Of a stretch of 64,000 bases of DNA, positions 16,784-26,648 are shown piece after piece. Source of the stretch: Comamonas testosteroni (lineage in GTDB: Bacteria; Pseudomonadota; Gammaproteobacteria; Burkholderiales; Burkholderiaceae_C); contig NZ_CP043568.1 in the NCBI RefSeq assembly GCF_014076415.1, positions 4,836,001-4,900,000 of the forward strand, given 5' to 3'. The notes under the pieces were generated by a model. It was not told where the DNA came from, made no database searches, and worked only from the letters and a program-made list of their open reading frames with translations. The position numbers and the translations under genes were made by a program. Position 1 is the first letter of the stretch, and each line of letters begins with the position of its first letter.

Positions 16784-17674
16784 ATGTCACAGCACTCCGC
16801 CTCCTCGGTCCATCGCCATACGCTGACGGGCATCGGCTTCACGGTGCTGGCTTGCGCCTGTTTTTCGATACTCGACACGGGCTCCAAATATGCGGGTGCC
16901 CTGCTGCCGTTGCTGATGGCGCTATGGCTGCGCTATGCACTGCAGTCGGTGCTGACCGTGGGCTTTGGCGTGGCAAGACACGGGCTGGAGATTTTCCGTA
17001 CCCGGCGCCCGGGCTTTCAGTGTCTGCGCGCCATCTTGTTTTGCCTGAGCAATGCGCTGGCCATGCTCAGTCTGCGCTATCTGCCGCTGGCGGAGTTCAC
17101 GGCCATCGTGGCGCTGACGCCGCTGGCCCTGACCTTGCTGGCCGCTCTCTGGCTGGGTCAGCAGGTCAGCCCCTTTCGCTGGGTACTGGTGGCACTGGGC
17201 TTTGCGGGTACGCTGGTCATCCTGCGGCCGGGAGGCGACCAGTTCAGCGGCTGGGCTCTGGTCTGGCCTGCGCTGCAGCTGCTGGCCAACACGGCCTATC
17301 AGATCCTGAGCAGCCGCATGGCGGGCAAGGAGCGCCCGCTGACCACGCAGATCTACACCAGCCTGCTGGCCCTGAGCCTGAGCTGCATGGCCCTGCCCTG
17401 GGTCTGGCAGTTGCCGGACAGCGCCGCGCTCTGGCTGGCCGCGATTGCCATGGGCGCAGGCAGCGCAGTCGGGCACCTGATGCTGCTCAAGGCCTATGAA
17501 AAAGCCAGGCCCGCGACCATCACGCCGTTTCTCTACAGCCAGATTCCCTGCGCGCTGCTGGCAGGCTGGCTGGTCTATGGCCATATCCCCGACCAATGGG
17601 CCGTGCTGGGCATGGTCGTCATTGCGCTGTGCGGGGCAGCGAGTGCCTGGCTCAGCATCAGGGAGACAAAGTAG
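16784..17674 (+). CDS. DMT superfamily transporter (EamA type)
   Basis: A 296-residue inner-membrane protein with ten predicted helices in two EamA repeats (about 12-145 and 155-290). YLPLAEFTAIVALTPLALTLLAA and LKAYEKARPATITPFLYSQIP are the equivalent fourth/fifth-helix regions of each repeat. Such proteins export or import small metabolites, often amino acids; the substrate cannot be inferred. The neighbours lysA upstream and gpsA convergent downstream are not informative. The N-terminal 17 residues are polar and cytoplasmic. Confidence 0.85.
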   Translation: MSQHSASSVHRHTLTGIGFTVLACACFSILDTGSKYAGALLPLLMALWLRYALQSVLTVGFGVARHGLEIFRTRRPGFQCLRAILFCLSNALAMLSLRYLPLAEFTAIVALTPLALTLLAALWLGQQVSPFRWVLVALGFAGTLVILRPGGDQFSGWALVWPALQLLANTAYQILSSRMAGKERPLTTQIYTSLLALSLSCMALPWVWQLPDSAALWLAAIAMGAGSAVGHLMLLKAYEKARPATITPFLYSQIPCALLAGWLVYGHIPDQWAVLGMVVIALCGAASAWLSIRETK

Positions 17675-17691
17675 CGCCGCCCAGCGTCATA

Positions 17692-17784
17692 GAAAAAATA
17701 GCTGCTACCGCTTGTATCCATTGAATTTCAGATACGAAAGCACCTGAAATCTATAAATATCAAGCGCTTGAAGCTATCATTCTT
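17692..17784. repeat. Dispersed repeat, family B, best copy
   Basis: The clearest copy of an AT-rich repeat. In order it has AAATAGCTGCTACCGCTTGT, TTGAATTTCAGATA, AGCACCTGAAATCT and ATATCAAGCGCTTGAAGCTA. The outer blocks are inverted copies of each other (AGCTGCTACCGCTTG against CAAGCGCTTGAAGCT) and the inner ones too (TTTCAGAT, CTGAAATCT), so the whole can fold as a long interrupted hairpin. It lies between convergent genes. Shorter relatives occur at 34492, 36041 and elsewhere. Confidence 0.65.
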
Positions 17785-17790
17785 TTGGAC

Positions 17791-18801
17791 TTATTCGCCA
17801 CGCGGATCGCGTGCCATCAGGTGCTGCACGGCTTCGGTGACCGGTAGCTGGCCGTCCAGCAGGGCAACCACGGTTTCGGTGATGGGCATTTCCACGCCGA
17901 CCTGGCGTGCCCGGGCGAGCACGGTGCGGGCGCTGTACACGCCCTCGGCCACATGACCCAGCGAAGTCACGGCCTGCTCCAGGCTCTTGCCTTCGGCCAG
18001 CAACAGGCCCACCTTGCGGTTGCGCGAGAGATCGCCGGTGGCGGTCAGCACCAGGTCGCCGAGGCCGGACAGGCCCATGAAGGTCTCGGCGCGCGCACCC
18101 AGCGCCACGCCCAAGCGCGTCATCTCGGCCAGGCCACGCGTGACCAGGGCCGCACGCGCGTTCAGCCCCAGCTGCAGGCCGTCGCAAAGACCCGTGGCAA
18201 TGGCCAGCACATTCTTGACGGCTCCGCCCACTTCCACGCCCACGATGTCCTGATTGGCATAGACGCGCATGGCCTCGCCGTGAAAGGCCGACACCAGCAG
18301 CTCGCTCACGCCTTCGTGGGCGCTGGCGGCCACCAGAGCCGTAGGCTGCTGGCGCGCCACCTCGGCCGCAAAGCTGGGGCCGCTGAGCGCACCGCTTTGC
18401 AGCTGCGGCGCCACCTGCTGGCAGACTTCATGCGCCATCAGTCCATAACTGCCGGCAGGGGCATCGGCTGCCACGGCCTCGAAGCCCTTGCACAGCCAGA
18501 CCACGGGCCGGCGGCAATCCTTGAGCTGGCTCAGCCACTGGCGCAGCGCCGCCATGGGCGTGCCCAGCACAATCAGATCGGCATCCGCCACATGGGCCAT
18601 CACATCGCCGCTGACCACCGTGAGCGCATCCGGGAAATGGATGCCGGGCAGATAGCGGCTGTTGGCACGATCGGCCTGCATGAGCTGCGCCTGCGCCGGG
18701 TCACGCGCCCAGAGACTGACACGGCCCTGCTCCGGATGGGTGGCCGCACTGATGGCCATGGCCGTACCCCAGGCGCCAGCGCCGATGACAAGAATTTTCA
18801 T
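17791..18801 (-). CDS. gpsA: Glycerol-3-phosphate dehydrogenase [NAD(P)+]
   Basis: A 336-residue cytosolic enzyme that reduces dihydroxyacetone phosphate to sn-glycerol 3-phosphate for phospholipids. [16 protein letters not shown] is the dinucleotide fold, [18 protein letters not shown] the conserved GPSFA block, [13 protein letters not shown] carries the catalytic lysine, and [24 protein letters not shown] binds substrate phosphate. The start at 18801 removes a 37-residue upstream extension with no similarity to GpsA. It is the last gene of the rhodanese-grxC-secB-gpsA group, although a hairpin lies before it. Confidence 0.95.
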   Translation of the reverse strand: MKILVIGAGAWGTAMAISAATHPEQGRVSLWARDPAQAQLMQADRANSRYLPGIHFPDALTVVSGDVMAHVADADLIVLGTPMAALRQWLSQLKDCRRPVVWLCKGFEAVAADAPAGSYGLMAHEVCQQVAPQLQSGALSGPSFAAEVARQQPTALVAASAHEGVSELLVSAFHGEAMRVYANQDIVGVEVGGAVKNVLAIATGLCDGLQLGLNARAALVTRGLAEMTRLGVALGARAETFMGLSGLGDLVLTATGDLSRNRKVGLLLAEGKSLEQAVTSLGHVAEGVYSARTVLARARQVGVEMPITETVVALLDGQLPVTEAVQHLMARDPRGE

Positions 18802-18838
18802 ACCTGAATTTTGATAGCAGTTTGCGCACAACCCACAA

Positions 18839-18866
18839 GAAAAAGAGGCCGCTAGGGCCTCTTTTT
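18839..18866. terminator. Hairpin terminator between secB and gpsA
   Basis: AAAAAGAGGCC and GGCCTCTTTTT flank GCTAG; the stem has A residues before and T residues after, so it can end transcripts on both strands. On the minus strand it sits between secB and gpsA and may reduce read-through into gpsA, which could then use its own promoter. Confidence 0.7.
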
Positions 18867-18916
18867 GCCTGGCTGCCGATTCTTGCACATCGCAGGAATC
18901 AGCATTTGCCATCAGC

Positions 18917-19378
18917 TTACTGGGGCAGCTGGCCTTCGGCCTGTGCTGCGGCAGCCGCTTGCTGCTGCTCGTACATGGCCTGGAAGTTGATTTCGGCCAG
19001 GTGCACGGGAGGGAAGCCGGCGCGGGTCACCACGTCGGCCACGTTGCCGCGCAGATAGGGATAGATGATCTGGGGGCAGGCAATACCGATCACGCCACCC
19101 ATCTGGTCTTCGGGCACGTTGCGGATTTCGAAGATGCCGGCTTGCTTGGCTTCGACCAGGAACACGGTCTTGTCCTGAATCTTAGTCTGAACCGTGGCGG
19201 TCACGGCCACTTCGTACACGCCTTCAGCCACGGGAGTGGCTTCCACGCCCAGCTGGATGTCCACGCTGGGCTGCACCTGCTCCAGCAGGATGGCGGGAGA
19301 GTTGGGCTGCTCCAGCGACAGATCCTTCAGATACACGCGCTGGATCTGGAACACGGGGCTGTTGTCTTGTTCGGCCAT
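18917..19378 (-). CDS. secB: Protein-export chaperone SecB
   Basis: A 153-residue tetrameric chaperone that keeps preproteins unfolded and delivers them to Sec[53 protein letters not shown] and [31 protein letters not shown] are all typical. It lies in the usual order downstream of a glutaredoxin and upstream of gpsA. The C-terminus is Ala/Gln-rich. Confidence 0.96.
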   Translation of the reverse strand: MAEQDNSPVFQIQRVYLKDLSLEQPNSPAILLEQVQPSVDIQLGVEATPVAEGVYEVAVTATVQTKIQDKTVFLVEAKQAGIFEIRNVPEDQMGGVIGIACPQIIYPYLRGNVADVVTRAGFPPVHLAEINFQAMYEQQQAAAAAQAEGQLPQ

Positions 19379-19575
19379 GATGAGCTAGGTCTTTCAGAAA
19401 ATCTTGAGAGGGAAATGAAAATGCCTGCGCAGAGGACTAGCACGCAGCTATCCTCACAGCAGGCATTTCCATGAAATAGCACTTTGCATTATGCAGTGAC
19501 AGCCGGAGGCTGCATCGTAGCAAACAGCACAAAGCACAAATTCATGCCGTTTGGCGGCAGTGGCACGGCAAGTAA

Positions 19576-19833
19576 TCAGCTTTGCAGCAGGGGCAGCAGA
19601 CCGCCCTTGGCATCCAGCGCCATCAGATCGTCGCAACCGCCCACATGGGTATCGCCAATGAAGATCTGGGGTACGGTGCGGCGGCCGGTGACCTGCATCA
19701 TGTGATCGCGGGCAGCAGTATCGAAATCGATGCGCACTTCCTCGATCTGTTCCACGCCCTTGGACTTGAGAATCTGCTTGGCACGAATGCAATAGGGGCA
19801 GACGGCGGTGGTGTACATCTTCACGGCTTGCAT
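19576..19833 (-). CDS. grxC: Glutaredoxin 3
   Basis: An 85-residue dithiol glutaredoxin. VKMYTTAVCPYCIRAKQIL has the CPYC redox site, TVPQIFIGDTHVGGCDDLMAL contains the cis-Pro and the glutathione-binding GGCDDL. It reduces protein disulfides and ribonucleotide reductase with glutathione. The start at 19833 gives the compact fold; upstream in-frame codons overlap the rhodanese gene and are rejected. It lies 73 bases after the rhodanese gene and 197 bases before secB. Confidence 0.93.
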   Translation of the reverse strand: MQAVKMYTTAVCPYCIRAKQILKSKGVEQIEEVRIDFDTAARDHMMQVTGRRTVPQIFIGDTHVGGCDDLMALDAKGGLLPLLQS

Positions 19834-19906
19834 GAGCAACTTCCTTGTAGTTTTTGCAATGCAGCATGCTGTGCTGCAGTCGTCAGAGTTCTCAGTTGCG
19901 GCCGAA

Positions 19907-20314
19907 TCAGGCTTTTTCAACCGGCAGGCCGGCATCGCGCCAGGCCTTCATGCCGCCAGCCAGCGCCTGGGCCTTTTCGTAACCCAGCTTCTTGGCCACG
20001 GCTTCGGCACGCGCAGCACGGGCGCCCGATGCGCACACCAGCACCACGGGCAGCTGCTTGTTCTTGACGGTAGTGGGCAGCTTTTCCTCCAACTGGCTCA
20101 GGGGCAGGTTCCTGGCTCCGTTGACATGGCCGGCTGCAAACTCTTCAGGCTCGCAGACGTCCAGCACCACGGCTTTTTCACGGTTGATCAGGTGCACGGC
20201 AGCCGCTGCCGACAGCGAACCGCCTGTCGCTCCGCGCAGTGCGGGCAGCAGCAGCATCACACCCGAAGCCACGGCAATCAGGATCAAATACCAGTTATCA
20301 ATGATGAATTTCAC
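19907..20314 (-). CDS. Membrane-anchored rhodanese-like protein
   Basis: A 135-residue protein with one N-terminal membrane helix (IDNWYLILIAVASGVMLLLPAL) followed by a rhodanese domain. AVVLDVCEPEEFAAGHVNGARNLPLSQL and the active-site loop VCASGARAARA (Cys then GAR) fit a single-domain sulfurtransferase (YibN type). A GTG start at 20314 is chosen because AAGGA lies five bases upstream and the helix then begins directly. E. coli yibN also precedes grxC and secB, so a role in redox or envelope sulphur chemistry is plausible. Confidence 0.85.
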   Translation of the reverse strand: MKFIIDNWYLILIAVASGVMLLLPALRGATGGSLSAAAAVHLINREKAVVLDVCEPEEFAAGHVNGARNLPLSQLEEKLPTTVKNKQLPVVLVCASGARAARAEAVAKKLGYEKAQALAGGMKAWRDAGLPVEKA

Positions 20315-20599
20315 GTCATTCCTTGGGATGGCAAACCGAACGATTTTAGAGGCAGGCTTGCCGACGGATCGCGCCAGAGGTCCACGGCCCCTTCCCTCGC
20401 AAGCCCAAACCCTCTGTTTATATGCCCTACGCCGCAAGTGAGTGCTCTGCACAATCCCCGAAGGGCCCAACAGGAATAGCTTGGTGGCCACCGCTGGGGC
20501 CGACCGGCTTACCTTGCCTCAAGCCCGGACAAAGGCCTGCCCCTAAAATGCACGGTTTTGACTTTGTGTCATTACTGCTTTGCTACTTTGAGAGAATCC

Positions 20600-21343
20600 A
20601 TGTACAAGCTCGTTCTGATCCGCCACGGTGAATCCACCTGGAACCTTGAAAACCGCTTCACCGGCTGGACCGATGTGGATCTGACTGCCACCGGCGTCGA
20701 ACAGGCCAAGAAGGCCGGCCAACTGCTCAAGGCAGAAGGCTATGACTTCGATGTGGCCTATACCAGCGTGCTCAAGCGCGCCATCCGTACCCTGTGGCAT
20801 GTGCAGGATGAAATGGACCGCACCTGGCTGCCCGTGGTGCATAGCTGGCGTCTCAACGAACGCCACTACGGCGGTCTGCAGGGTCTGAACAAGGCCGATA
20901 TGGCCAAGCAGTATGGCGACGAACAAGTGCTGGTCTGGCGCCGCAGCTACGATGTGCCGCCTCCCGCCCTGGAAGCCACCGACCCCCGCAGCGAACGCAG
21001 CGATGTGCGCTACGCCAAGCTGCAGCCCGAGCAGATCCCGCTGACCGAGTGCCTCAAGGACACGGTTGCACGCGTTGTGCCGTTCTGGGACGAGTCCATC
21101 GCTCCCGCCATCAAGGCCGGAAAACGGGTGGTTGTGGCCGCACACGGCAACTCCATCCGCGCCCTGATCAAGTATCTGGACAACATCGCCGACGACCAGA
21201 TCGTGGGCGTGAACGTGCCCAACGGCATTCCTCTGGTCTATGAACTGGACGCCGATCTCAAGCCCATCCGCCACTACTACCTGGGCGACGCCGAAGCCGC
21301 AGCCAAGGCAGCAGCGGCAGTTGCAGCCCAGGGCAAGGCCTGA
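20600..21343 (+). CDS. gpmA: 2,3-bisphosphoglycerate-dependent phosphoglycerate mutase
   Basis: A 247-residue glycolytic enzyme interconverting 3- and 2-phosphoglycerate. [22 protein letters not shown] has the phosphorylated His of [40 protein letters not shown] and [14 protein letters not shown] the remaining active-site residues. The C-terminus carries an Ala-rich tail. Start 20600 follows AGAGAATCC. It is divergent from the rhodanese gene and followed 131 bases later by ctpA. Confidence 0.95.
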   Translation: MYKLVLIRHGESTWNLENRFTGWTDVDLTATGVEQAKKAGQLLKAEGYDFDVAYTSVLKRAIRTLWHVQDEMDRTWLPVVHSWRLNERHYGGLQGLNKADMAKQYGDEQVLVWRRSYDVPPPALEATDPRSERSDVRYAKLQPEQIPLTECLKDTVARVVPFWDESIAPAIKAGKRVVVAAHGNSIRALIKYLDNIADDQIVGVNVPNGIPLVYELDADLKPIRHYYLGDAEAAAKAAAAVAAQGKA

Positions 21344-21474
21344 AGAGACCTCTTCACCGTTCCTGTTCAGGCCGCTTGCGCAGTCTGAACAGGGCTGACA
21401 CGGCAAAAGGCCTGTGGAACCTCATGGGCCTTCCGCCGTCCAAGGTGTATATTGCGAATGGTTTAAGGGGTGCT

Positions 21475-22986
21475 ATGGGTCAAAAAATCAAAATTGCAGG
21501 CTGGATCTCTGTGGGCGTGGTCGCCGGTGCGTTGACCACCGTATCCCTGCAGACGCTGGCTCGCGGGGGTGTGACGCCTCTGCCACTTGAAGAAATCCAG
21601 CAGTTGTCGGCCGTCTTCGGCCTGATCAAGACCGATTACGTGGAGCAGGTCAGCGACAAGAAGCTGATCACCGACGCCATCTCCGGCATGGTCTCCAGCC
21701 TGGACCCTCACTCCCAGTACTTCGACAAGAAAACCTACAAAGAATTCAAGGAAGGCACTTCCGGCAAGTTCGTTGGCGTCGGCATCGAGATCACCATGGA
21801 AGACGGGCTGATCAAGATCGTCTCCCCCATCGAAGGCTCGCCCGCTTTCCGCGCAGGTCTCAAGACCGGCGACCTGATCACCAAGATCGACGACACGGCC
21901 GTCAAGGGCCTGACGCTCAATGACGCTGTCAAGCGCATGCGCGGCGAACCGAATACCAAGGTGCGCCTGAACATCCTGCGAAAGGATGAAAGCCGTAGCT
22001 TCCCCGTCACCATCACCCGCGAAGAAATCAAGACCCAATCGGTCAAGGGCAAGGTGATCGAGCCCGGTTACGCCTGGATTCGCCTGAGCCAGTTCCAGGA
22101 GCGCACCGTGGATGACTTTGTCCGCAAGGTCGAGGAAATCTACAAGCAGGAGCCCAATCTCAAGGGCCTGGTGCTGGACCTGCGCAATGATCCCGGCGGC
22201 TTGCTGGATGCGGCCGTAGCCATCTCCGCGGCCTTCCTGCCCTCCGATGTGCCCGTGGTCTCCACCAACGGCCAGTTGGCGGAAAGCAAGGCCGTCTACA
22301 AGGCATCGCCCGAGTTCTACGCCCAGCGCGGTTTTGGCGACCCCTTGCAACGCCTGCCTGCAGCACTGAAAAAGCTGCCTCTGGTGGTGCTGGTCAACGA
22401 AGGCTCGGCCTCGGCCAGCGAAATCGTGGCCGGAGCTCTGCAAGATCACAAACGTGCCACCGTCATGGGCAGCCAGTCCTTTGGCAAGGGATCGGTCCAA
22501 ACCGTGCGCCCTCTGGGGCCCGATACGGCTCTCAAGCTGACGACGGCACGCTACTACACACCTAGCGGAAAATCCATTCAGGCCAAGGGCATCGTGCCCG
22601 ATGTGATGGTGGATGAGACTGCAGACGGCGACTTGTTTGCTGCATTGAGCATGCGTGAAGCAGACCTTGAAAAGCATTTGTCCAGTGGACAGGGCGCGGA
22701 GGTCAAGAACGACTCACTTGAAAAGGCCCGCGAGGAAGCGCGCAAACGCCTGGAAGAGGAAGCCAAGAAGCCGGCCGCCGAACGCCGCCTGCCGGAGTTC
22801 GGGTCTGAAAAGGACTTCCAGCTGCAACAGGCACTGAACAAGCTCAAGGGCCAGCCCGTCAAGGTCAGCAAAACCCTGACGGAGCGCAAAATCGAAGAGA
22901 AGCCCGGAGACGCGACGGCTGCAGACAAAAAGCCCGCTGACAAGAAAACGCCCGAAAAAGGCGAATCCGACAAGAGCAAAAAATAA
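21475..22986 (+). CDS. ctpA: S41 family C-terminal processing protease
   Basis: A 503-residue periplasmic serine protease. An N-terminal hydrophobic segment (IKIAGWISVGVVAGALTTVSL) exports or anchors it. A PDZ domain follows (about 95-165: GIEITMEDGLIKIVSPIEGSPAFRAG). The catalytic Ser is in NEGSASASEIVAGAL and the Lys in SQSFGKGSVQT, forming a Ser-Lys dyad. The C-terminal 100 residues are charged and Lys-rich, ending in a low-complexity Lys/Asp/Glu tail. ATG 21475 has AAGGGG upstream. A terminator follows its stop. Confidence 0.93.
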   Translation: MGQKIKIAGWISVGVVAGALTTVSLQTLARGGVTPLPLEEIQQLSAVFGLIKTDYVEQVSDKKLITDAISGMVSSLDPHSQYFDKKTYKEFKEGTSGKFVGVGIEITMEDGLIKIVSPIEGSPAFRAGLKTGDLITKIDDTAVKGLTLNDAVKRMRGEPNTKVRLNILRKDESRSFPVTITREEIKTQSVKGKVIEPGYAWIRLSQFQERTVDDFVRKVEEIYKQEPNLKGLVLDLRNDPGGLLDAAVAISAAFLPSDVPVVSTNGQLAESKAVYKASPEFYAQRGFGDPLQRLPAALKKLPLVVLVNEGSASASEIVAGALQDHKRATVMGSQSFGKGSVQTVRPLGPDTALKLTTARYYTPSGKSIQAKGIVPDVMVDETADGDLFAALSMREADLEKHLSSGQGAEVKNDSLEKAREEARKRLEEEAKKPAAERRLPEFGSEKDFQLQQALNKLKGQPVKVSKTLTERKIEEKPGDATAADKKPADKKTPEKGESDKSKK

Positions 22987-23015
22987 GCACCGGGTTATGG
23001 AACCCGCTCAAAATC

Positions 23016-23038
23016 AGCCGGGCTTGCCCGGCTTTTTT
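23016..23038 (+). terminator. Rho-independent terminator after ctpA
   Basis: AGCCGGG (23016-23022) pairs with CCCGGCT (23027-23033) across a CTTG loop and runs directly into TTTTT. It lies only 24 bases before the moeB start, so moeB may need its own promoter or depend on read-through. Confidence 0.85.
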
Positions 23039-23061
23039 CTTGGAACCATGGAAGCAAACCG

Positions 23062-23829
23062 ATGAATGACGATCAATTGCTACGCTATTCCCGTCACATC
23101 ATGCTCGACGAAATCGGCATCGAAGGCCAGGAGCGCATTCTGGCGGCGCATGCAGTGATCATTGGAGCCGGCGGCTTGGGCTCGCCTGCCGCACTCTATC
23201 TGGGCTCGGCAGGTGTGGGGCGCATCACCATCGTCGACAACGACGTCGTGGACATGACCAATCTGCAGCGCCAGATTGCCCACACGACCGAACGCATAGG
23301 CATGCCCAAGGTGGAATCGATCCGCACTGCCGTACATGCCATCAATCCCGGGATCGAGATTCGCTGCATCCAGCAGCGTGCAACCGAAGCCCTGCTCGAT
23401 GAACTGCTGCCCGAGGCCAGCATCGTGCTCGACTGCACCGACAACTACAAGACCCGCCAGGCCATCAATGCGGCTTGCGTGCGTCACGGCATCCCCCTGG
23501 TTGAAGGAGCGGCCATCCGTGTCGATGGCCAGCTGATGGTCATTGATCCACGCAACCCCGACAGCCCATGCTATGCATGCGTCTTTCCGCCAGAGGCTGA
23601 ATTCGAAGAGGTTCAGTGCTCAACCATGGGCGTCTTTGCACCGCTGGTTGGACTGATAGGCACCCAGCAAGCTGCAGAAGCACTGAAGCTGATTGTCGGT
23701 TTTGGCCGATCTTCTGTCGGACAACTTCAAATGCTTGATGCACGTTCCATGGAGTGGAGTAGGATGAAAATTGCTAGGGTTAAAACCTGTGATATCTGCG
23801 GAATGACAAACACAAATTACAAAAAATGA
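23062..23829 (+). CDS. moeB: MoeB/ThiF family adenylyltransferase
   Basis: A 255-residue E1-like enzyme that adenylates the C-terminus of a ubiquitin-like sulphur carrier (MoaD or ThiS). RYSRHIMLDEIGIEGQERI is the typical opening, VIIGAGGLGSPAALYLGSAGVG binds ATP, DMTNLQRQIAH and DCTDNYKTRQAIN are the other nucleotide blocks. Zinc ligands are CYAC (about 171-174) and CDIC near the end. Whether it serves molybdopterin, thiamine or both cannot be told. No other cofactor gene is near. Confidence 0.88.
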   Translation: MNDDQLLRYSRHIMLDEIGIEGQERILAAHAVIIGAGGLGSPAALYLGSAGVGRITIVDNDVVDMTNLQRQIAHTTERIGMPKVESIRTAVHAINPGIEIRCIQQRATEALLDELLPEASIVLDCTDNYKTRQAINAACVRHGIPLVEGAAIRVDGQLMVIDPRNPDSPCYACVFPPEAEFEEVQCSTMGVFAPLVGLIGTQQAAEALKLIVGFGRSSVGQLQMLDARSMEWSRMKIARVKTCDICGMTNTNYKK

Positions 23830-23935
23830 CAATACAATGATTTTCTCATGGGCCGTAATTGATTTTCCACATCGAGAATTGAAATGACTCTCATCGCTTG
23901 ATCCTTGGCGTCCACCTCATCAGCTTGCTAACGTC

Positions 23936-24316
23936 GTGAAACTGCGTACTTTTTTTGTTGAAGACAATCCCACGATTCGCGACAACCTGATTGCGACGAT
24001 GGCGGAGCTTGCCGATGTGGAAGCGGTCGGGGTGGCAGAGACCGAAACCGATGCAGTACGCTGGCTCAGCCACAACTCTGACGCCTGGGACTTGGTCATC
24101 GTGGATCTGTTCTTGCGCGAGGGCAGCGGTCTCGGCATTGTCACAAGCCTTCAGCATCGACCACAGCAGAAAAAGCTGCTCGTGTTGAGCAATTATGCGA
24201 CTGCAGATATACGACAGCGCTGCCTTGAGCTCAACGCAGATGCCGTATTTGACAAATCCAACGAAATCGATGCGCTTATCGATTTCTGTATTTATTTAAA
24301 TACCAGTAAATCTTGA
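23936..24316 (+). CDS. Stand-alone response-regulator receiver domain
   Basis: A 126-residue protein that is only a CheY-like receiver: acidic pair E9/D10, phospho-acceptor D57 (DLVIVDLFLREGSG) and K107 (FDKSNE). There is no DNA-binding or output domain. It starts with GTG at 23936. It converges on a LuxR-type response regulator and lies 0.8 kb from a CHASE3 histidine kinase, so it may act as a phosphate sink or connector for that kinase. This is inference from position. Confidence 0.8.
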   Translation: MKLRTFFVEDNPTIRDNLIATMAELADVEAVGVAETETDAVRWLSHNSDAWDLVIVDLFLREGSGLGIVTSLQHRPQQKKLLVLSNYATADIRQRCLELNADAVFDKSNEIDALIDFCIYLNTSKS

Positions 24317-24336
24317 AAATAACGAAAAATAAAAAA

Positions 24337-24362
24337 GGCTTGAATCTCTCAAGCCATTTTTA
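24337..24362. terminator. Bidirectional terminator between the two response regulator genes
   Basis: GGCTTGA (24337-24343) pairs with TCAAGCC (24349-24355) around ATCTC. A runs precede it and ATTTTTAT follows it, so it can stop transcription from both convergent genes. Confidence 0.85.
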
Positions 24363-24374
24363 TTTGGACATCCA

Positions 24375-25007
24375 TTAATCGATCAATCTATTTTTCAGCG
24401 CATAGTATGTCAGATCGCTATTTGAGGAAAGCCCCATTTTTTCCATGAGTCTTGTCCGGTAAGTGCTCACTGTTTTCACGCTCAACGAAAGCGATTTGGC
24501 AATGTCTCCAGCCGTCTCGCCGCGCGCAAGCTTCAGAAATACCTGAAACTCACGCTCCGACAATTGCTCGTGTGCCGGAACATCATCCTTGCGGTTGAGT
24601 TGCTGGGCCAGGAGATCTGCGACCGCCGGCGTCAGGTAACGCCTTCCCAGAGCCACGGTCCGGATGGCCTCTGCAATATCCTGAGGATCGCACTCCTTGT
24701 TGAGATATCCGCTGGCCCCCTGACGAATCAAGTTGATTGCGTAATGTTCCTCAGGGTATCCACTTAGTATCAGGATACCCATGTCAGGTGCCTTGGCTCT
24801 GAGCATGGCCAAGGCATCTATGCCGCTTTGCCCCGGCATGGACAAGTCCATCAGCAGCACGTCAATTTCATGTTCCCGAACCAAGTCAATGGCCTCCCGC
24901 CCATTGCCCGCTTCTCCCACGACCCTCAGATCTACATGTTCCGACAGGAATTGGCGTAATCCCGAGCGAACAATCGCATGGTCATCCACTATGCCTACTT
25001 TTATCAT
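24375..25007 (-). CDS. NarL/FixJ-type response regulator
   Basis: A 210-residue two-domain regulator. The receiver (1-120) has D8/D9, phospho-acceptor D54 (LLMDLSMPGQSG) and the conserved Lys near 104 (YLNKE). A linker leads to a LuxR-type helix-turn-helix (about 145-205: LSEREFQVFLKLARGETAGDIAKSL). It resembles regulators paired with HisKA_3 kinases. The ATG at 25007 is preceded by AGAGGTG. It is divergent from the histidine kinase gene and is very probably its partner. Confidence 0.9.
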   Translation of the reverse strand: MIKVGIVDDHAIVRSGLRQFLSEHVDLRVVGEAGNGREAIDLVREHEIDVLLMDLSMPGQSGIDALAMLRAKAPDMGILILSGYPEEHYAINLIRQGASGYLNKECDPQDIAEAIRTVALGRRYLTPAVADLLAQQLNRKDDVPAHEQLSEREFQVFLKLARGETAGDIAKSLSLSVKTVSTYRTRLMEKMGLSSNSDLTYYALKNRLID

Positions 25008-25140
25008 GAACACCTCTTTTCATGAAACTGCGCTCATCTCCAGGGCGCATCACATTTTAAGACCCGCACTATGATGTCAGTCGTTGACGCTACCGTTATG
25101 CAGAATATCAGGTAATTGCCTTGTAGGTGAGAGGATGTAG

Positions 25141-26490
25141 ATGCGTTGGACCAATATCCGCAAAATTGCAGTCAGCCTGACGATCGCAGTCATTGCGGCA
25201 GTCTTAATGGTAAGCATTAATGAGGCAGGCTATAAGCGCTCGTTGCATGCTCTGGACACGCTCACCAAGACGCAAGCCACCAGAGCAAAGCTCAATTTGC
25301 TGATGCAGCAAATGCTGGATGCGGAAACCGGCCTGCGCGGCTACCTGCTGACAGGAGAGGAGCGCTATCTCGAGCCCTATAACTCCGCCTCCGCCGCTAT
25401 CAGCAGCAGCATGGATGACCTGCGCGGCATCTTCATCATGGATCCCAAAGAGCTGGCAACCTTTACTCCGCTGGCCCGCCAGGTCGAGCGCAAGACCAGC
25501 GAAATGGAGCTGAGCCTGCGCCTCTATCGCCAGGGCAACGATGAAGCATGGCGCTTTGTGATGTTTACCGACGTAGGCATGGAAAACATGGATGCCATAC
25601 GGGGCCACATCAAGACCCTGATGGACAGCATCGACCAGCGCGTCAGGTCCAATCTCGCGGATATCGAACAGACGCTGGGTCTGTCACGCCTGGGAATTGC
25701 GACAGTGACCGCCCTGGGGATTCTGGGCTTCTTCATGTATCTGCGACAGGCGAATGCGCTGCAGCATTCACATCAGCGCGAACAGGAGATTCAGCGCGAT
25801 GAACGCAATCGTCTGGAGGAGGTGGTTCGCGACCGCACAGCGGCCCTCACCGAGCTGGCAACCCATTTGCAGCAGGTACGCGAGGATGAGCGGGCGCACC
25901 TGGCACGCGAGTTGCACGACGAACTGGGCTCGCTGCTGACCGCAGCGAAGCTGGACGTTGCGCGCCTCAAGTCCAAGATCGACACCTCGACACCCGACGT
26001 CTCCGAACGCATCACCCATCTGATCGAGACGCTCAACAGCGGGATTGCACTCAAACGCCGCATCATTGAGGACCTGCGCCCCTCTTCTCTCTCCAACCTG
26101 GGCCTGACCACCGCGCTGGAAATCCTGACCCGGGAGTTCGGTGAACGCAGCAACATCGAGGTGGAATGCAGCCTGGAGCAGGTGGACCTGCCTGAATCCA
26201 CGCAGCTGACGGTCTATCGCGTCGTGCAGGAGTCGCTCACCAACATCGGGAAATACGCCAGGGCCAGCCATGTCATCGTCACGGTGCACAACTATCCCAC
26301 CTATGTGGCGGTGCAGATCCAGGACGATGGCCAAGGCTTCGAGACGGCCAGCATGCGCCCCAACTCCCATGGGCTGGCAGGCATGAAGCACCGCGTTGAA
26401 GCTGTCGGCGGCAGGCTTACCGTGGCATCCCAGCCCGGCAAGGGAACCACTATCTCGGCAGTCATTCCTTTGACAATGGCAAACACCTGA
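25141..26490 (+). CDS. CHASE3-domain sensor histidine kinase (HisKA_3 type)
   Basis: A 449-residue membrane kinase. Helix 1 lies at about residues 9-26, a periplasmic CHASE3 sensor domain follows (30-175, with [21 protein letters not shown] as its signature), helix 2 is at about 183-203, then a coiled coil. The phosphorylated His259 is in [18 protein letters not shown], followed by the HATPase domain ([39 protein letters not shown]). CHASE3 has no known general ligand. It is divergent from the NarL-type regulator, and the trio probably signals an envelope or osmotic condition to nearby stress-type genes. Confidence 0.9.
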   Translation: MRWTNIRKIAVSLTIAVIAAVLMVSINEAGYKRSLHALDTLTKTQATRAKLNLLMQQMLDAETGLRGYLLTGEERYLEPYNSASAAISSSMDDLRGIFIMDPKELATFTPLARQVERKTSEMELSLRLYRQGNDEAWRFVMFTDVGMENMDAIRGHIKTLMDSIDQRVRSNLADIEQTLGLSRLGIATVTALGILGFFMYLRQANALQHSHQREQEIQRDERNRLEEVVRDRTAALTELATHLQQVREDERAHLARELHDELGSLLTAAKLDVARLKSKIDTSTPDVSERITHLIETLNSGIALKRRIIEDLRPSSLSNLGLTTALEILTREFGERSNIEVECSLEQVDLPESTQLTVYRVVQESLTNIGKYARASHVIVTVHNYPTYVAVQIQDDGQGFETASMRPNSHGLAGMKHRVEAVGGRLTVASQPGKGTTISAVIPLTMANT

Positions 26491-26648
26491 ACCGGGTGGA
26501 CAGGTCAGCGCAGTCCTACATGACTGTCCCTAAATACCCCGACCCTGGTGACAGAAGCTCACCGTCAGGCACGGGCTGCTCAGTTCTCTACAGTCAATAC
26601 ATGGCCACACGGCAATGCCTGTCGGCCTGCATTCGAAAGGAGAAAACC

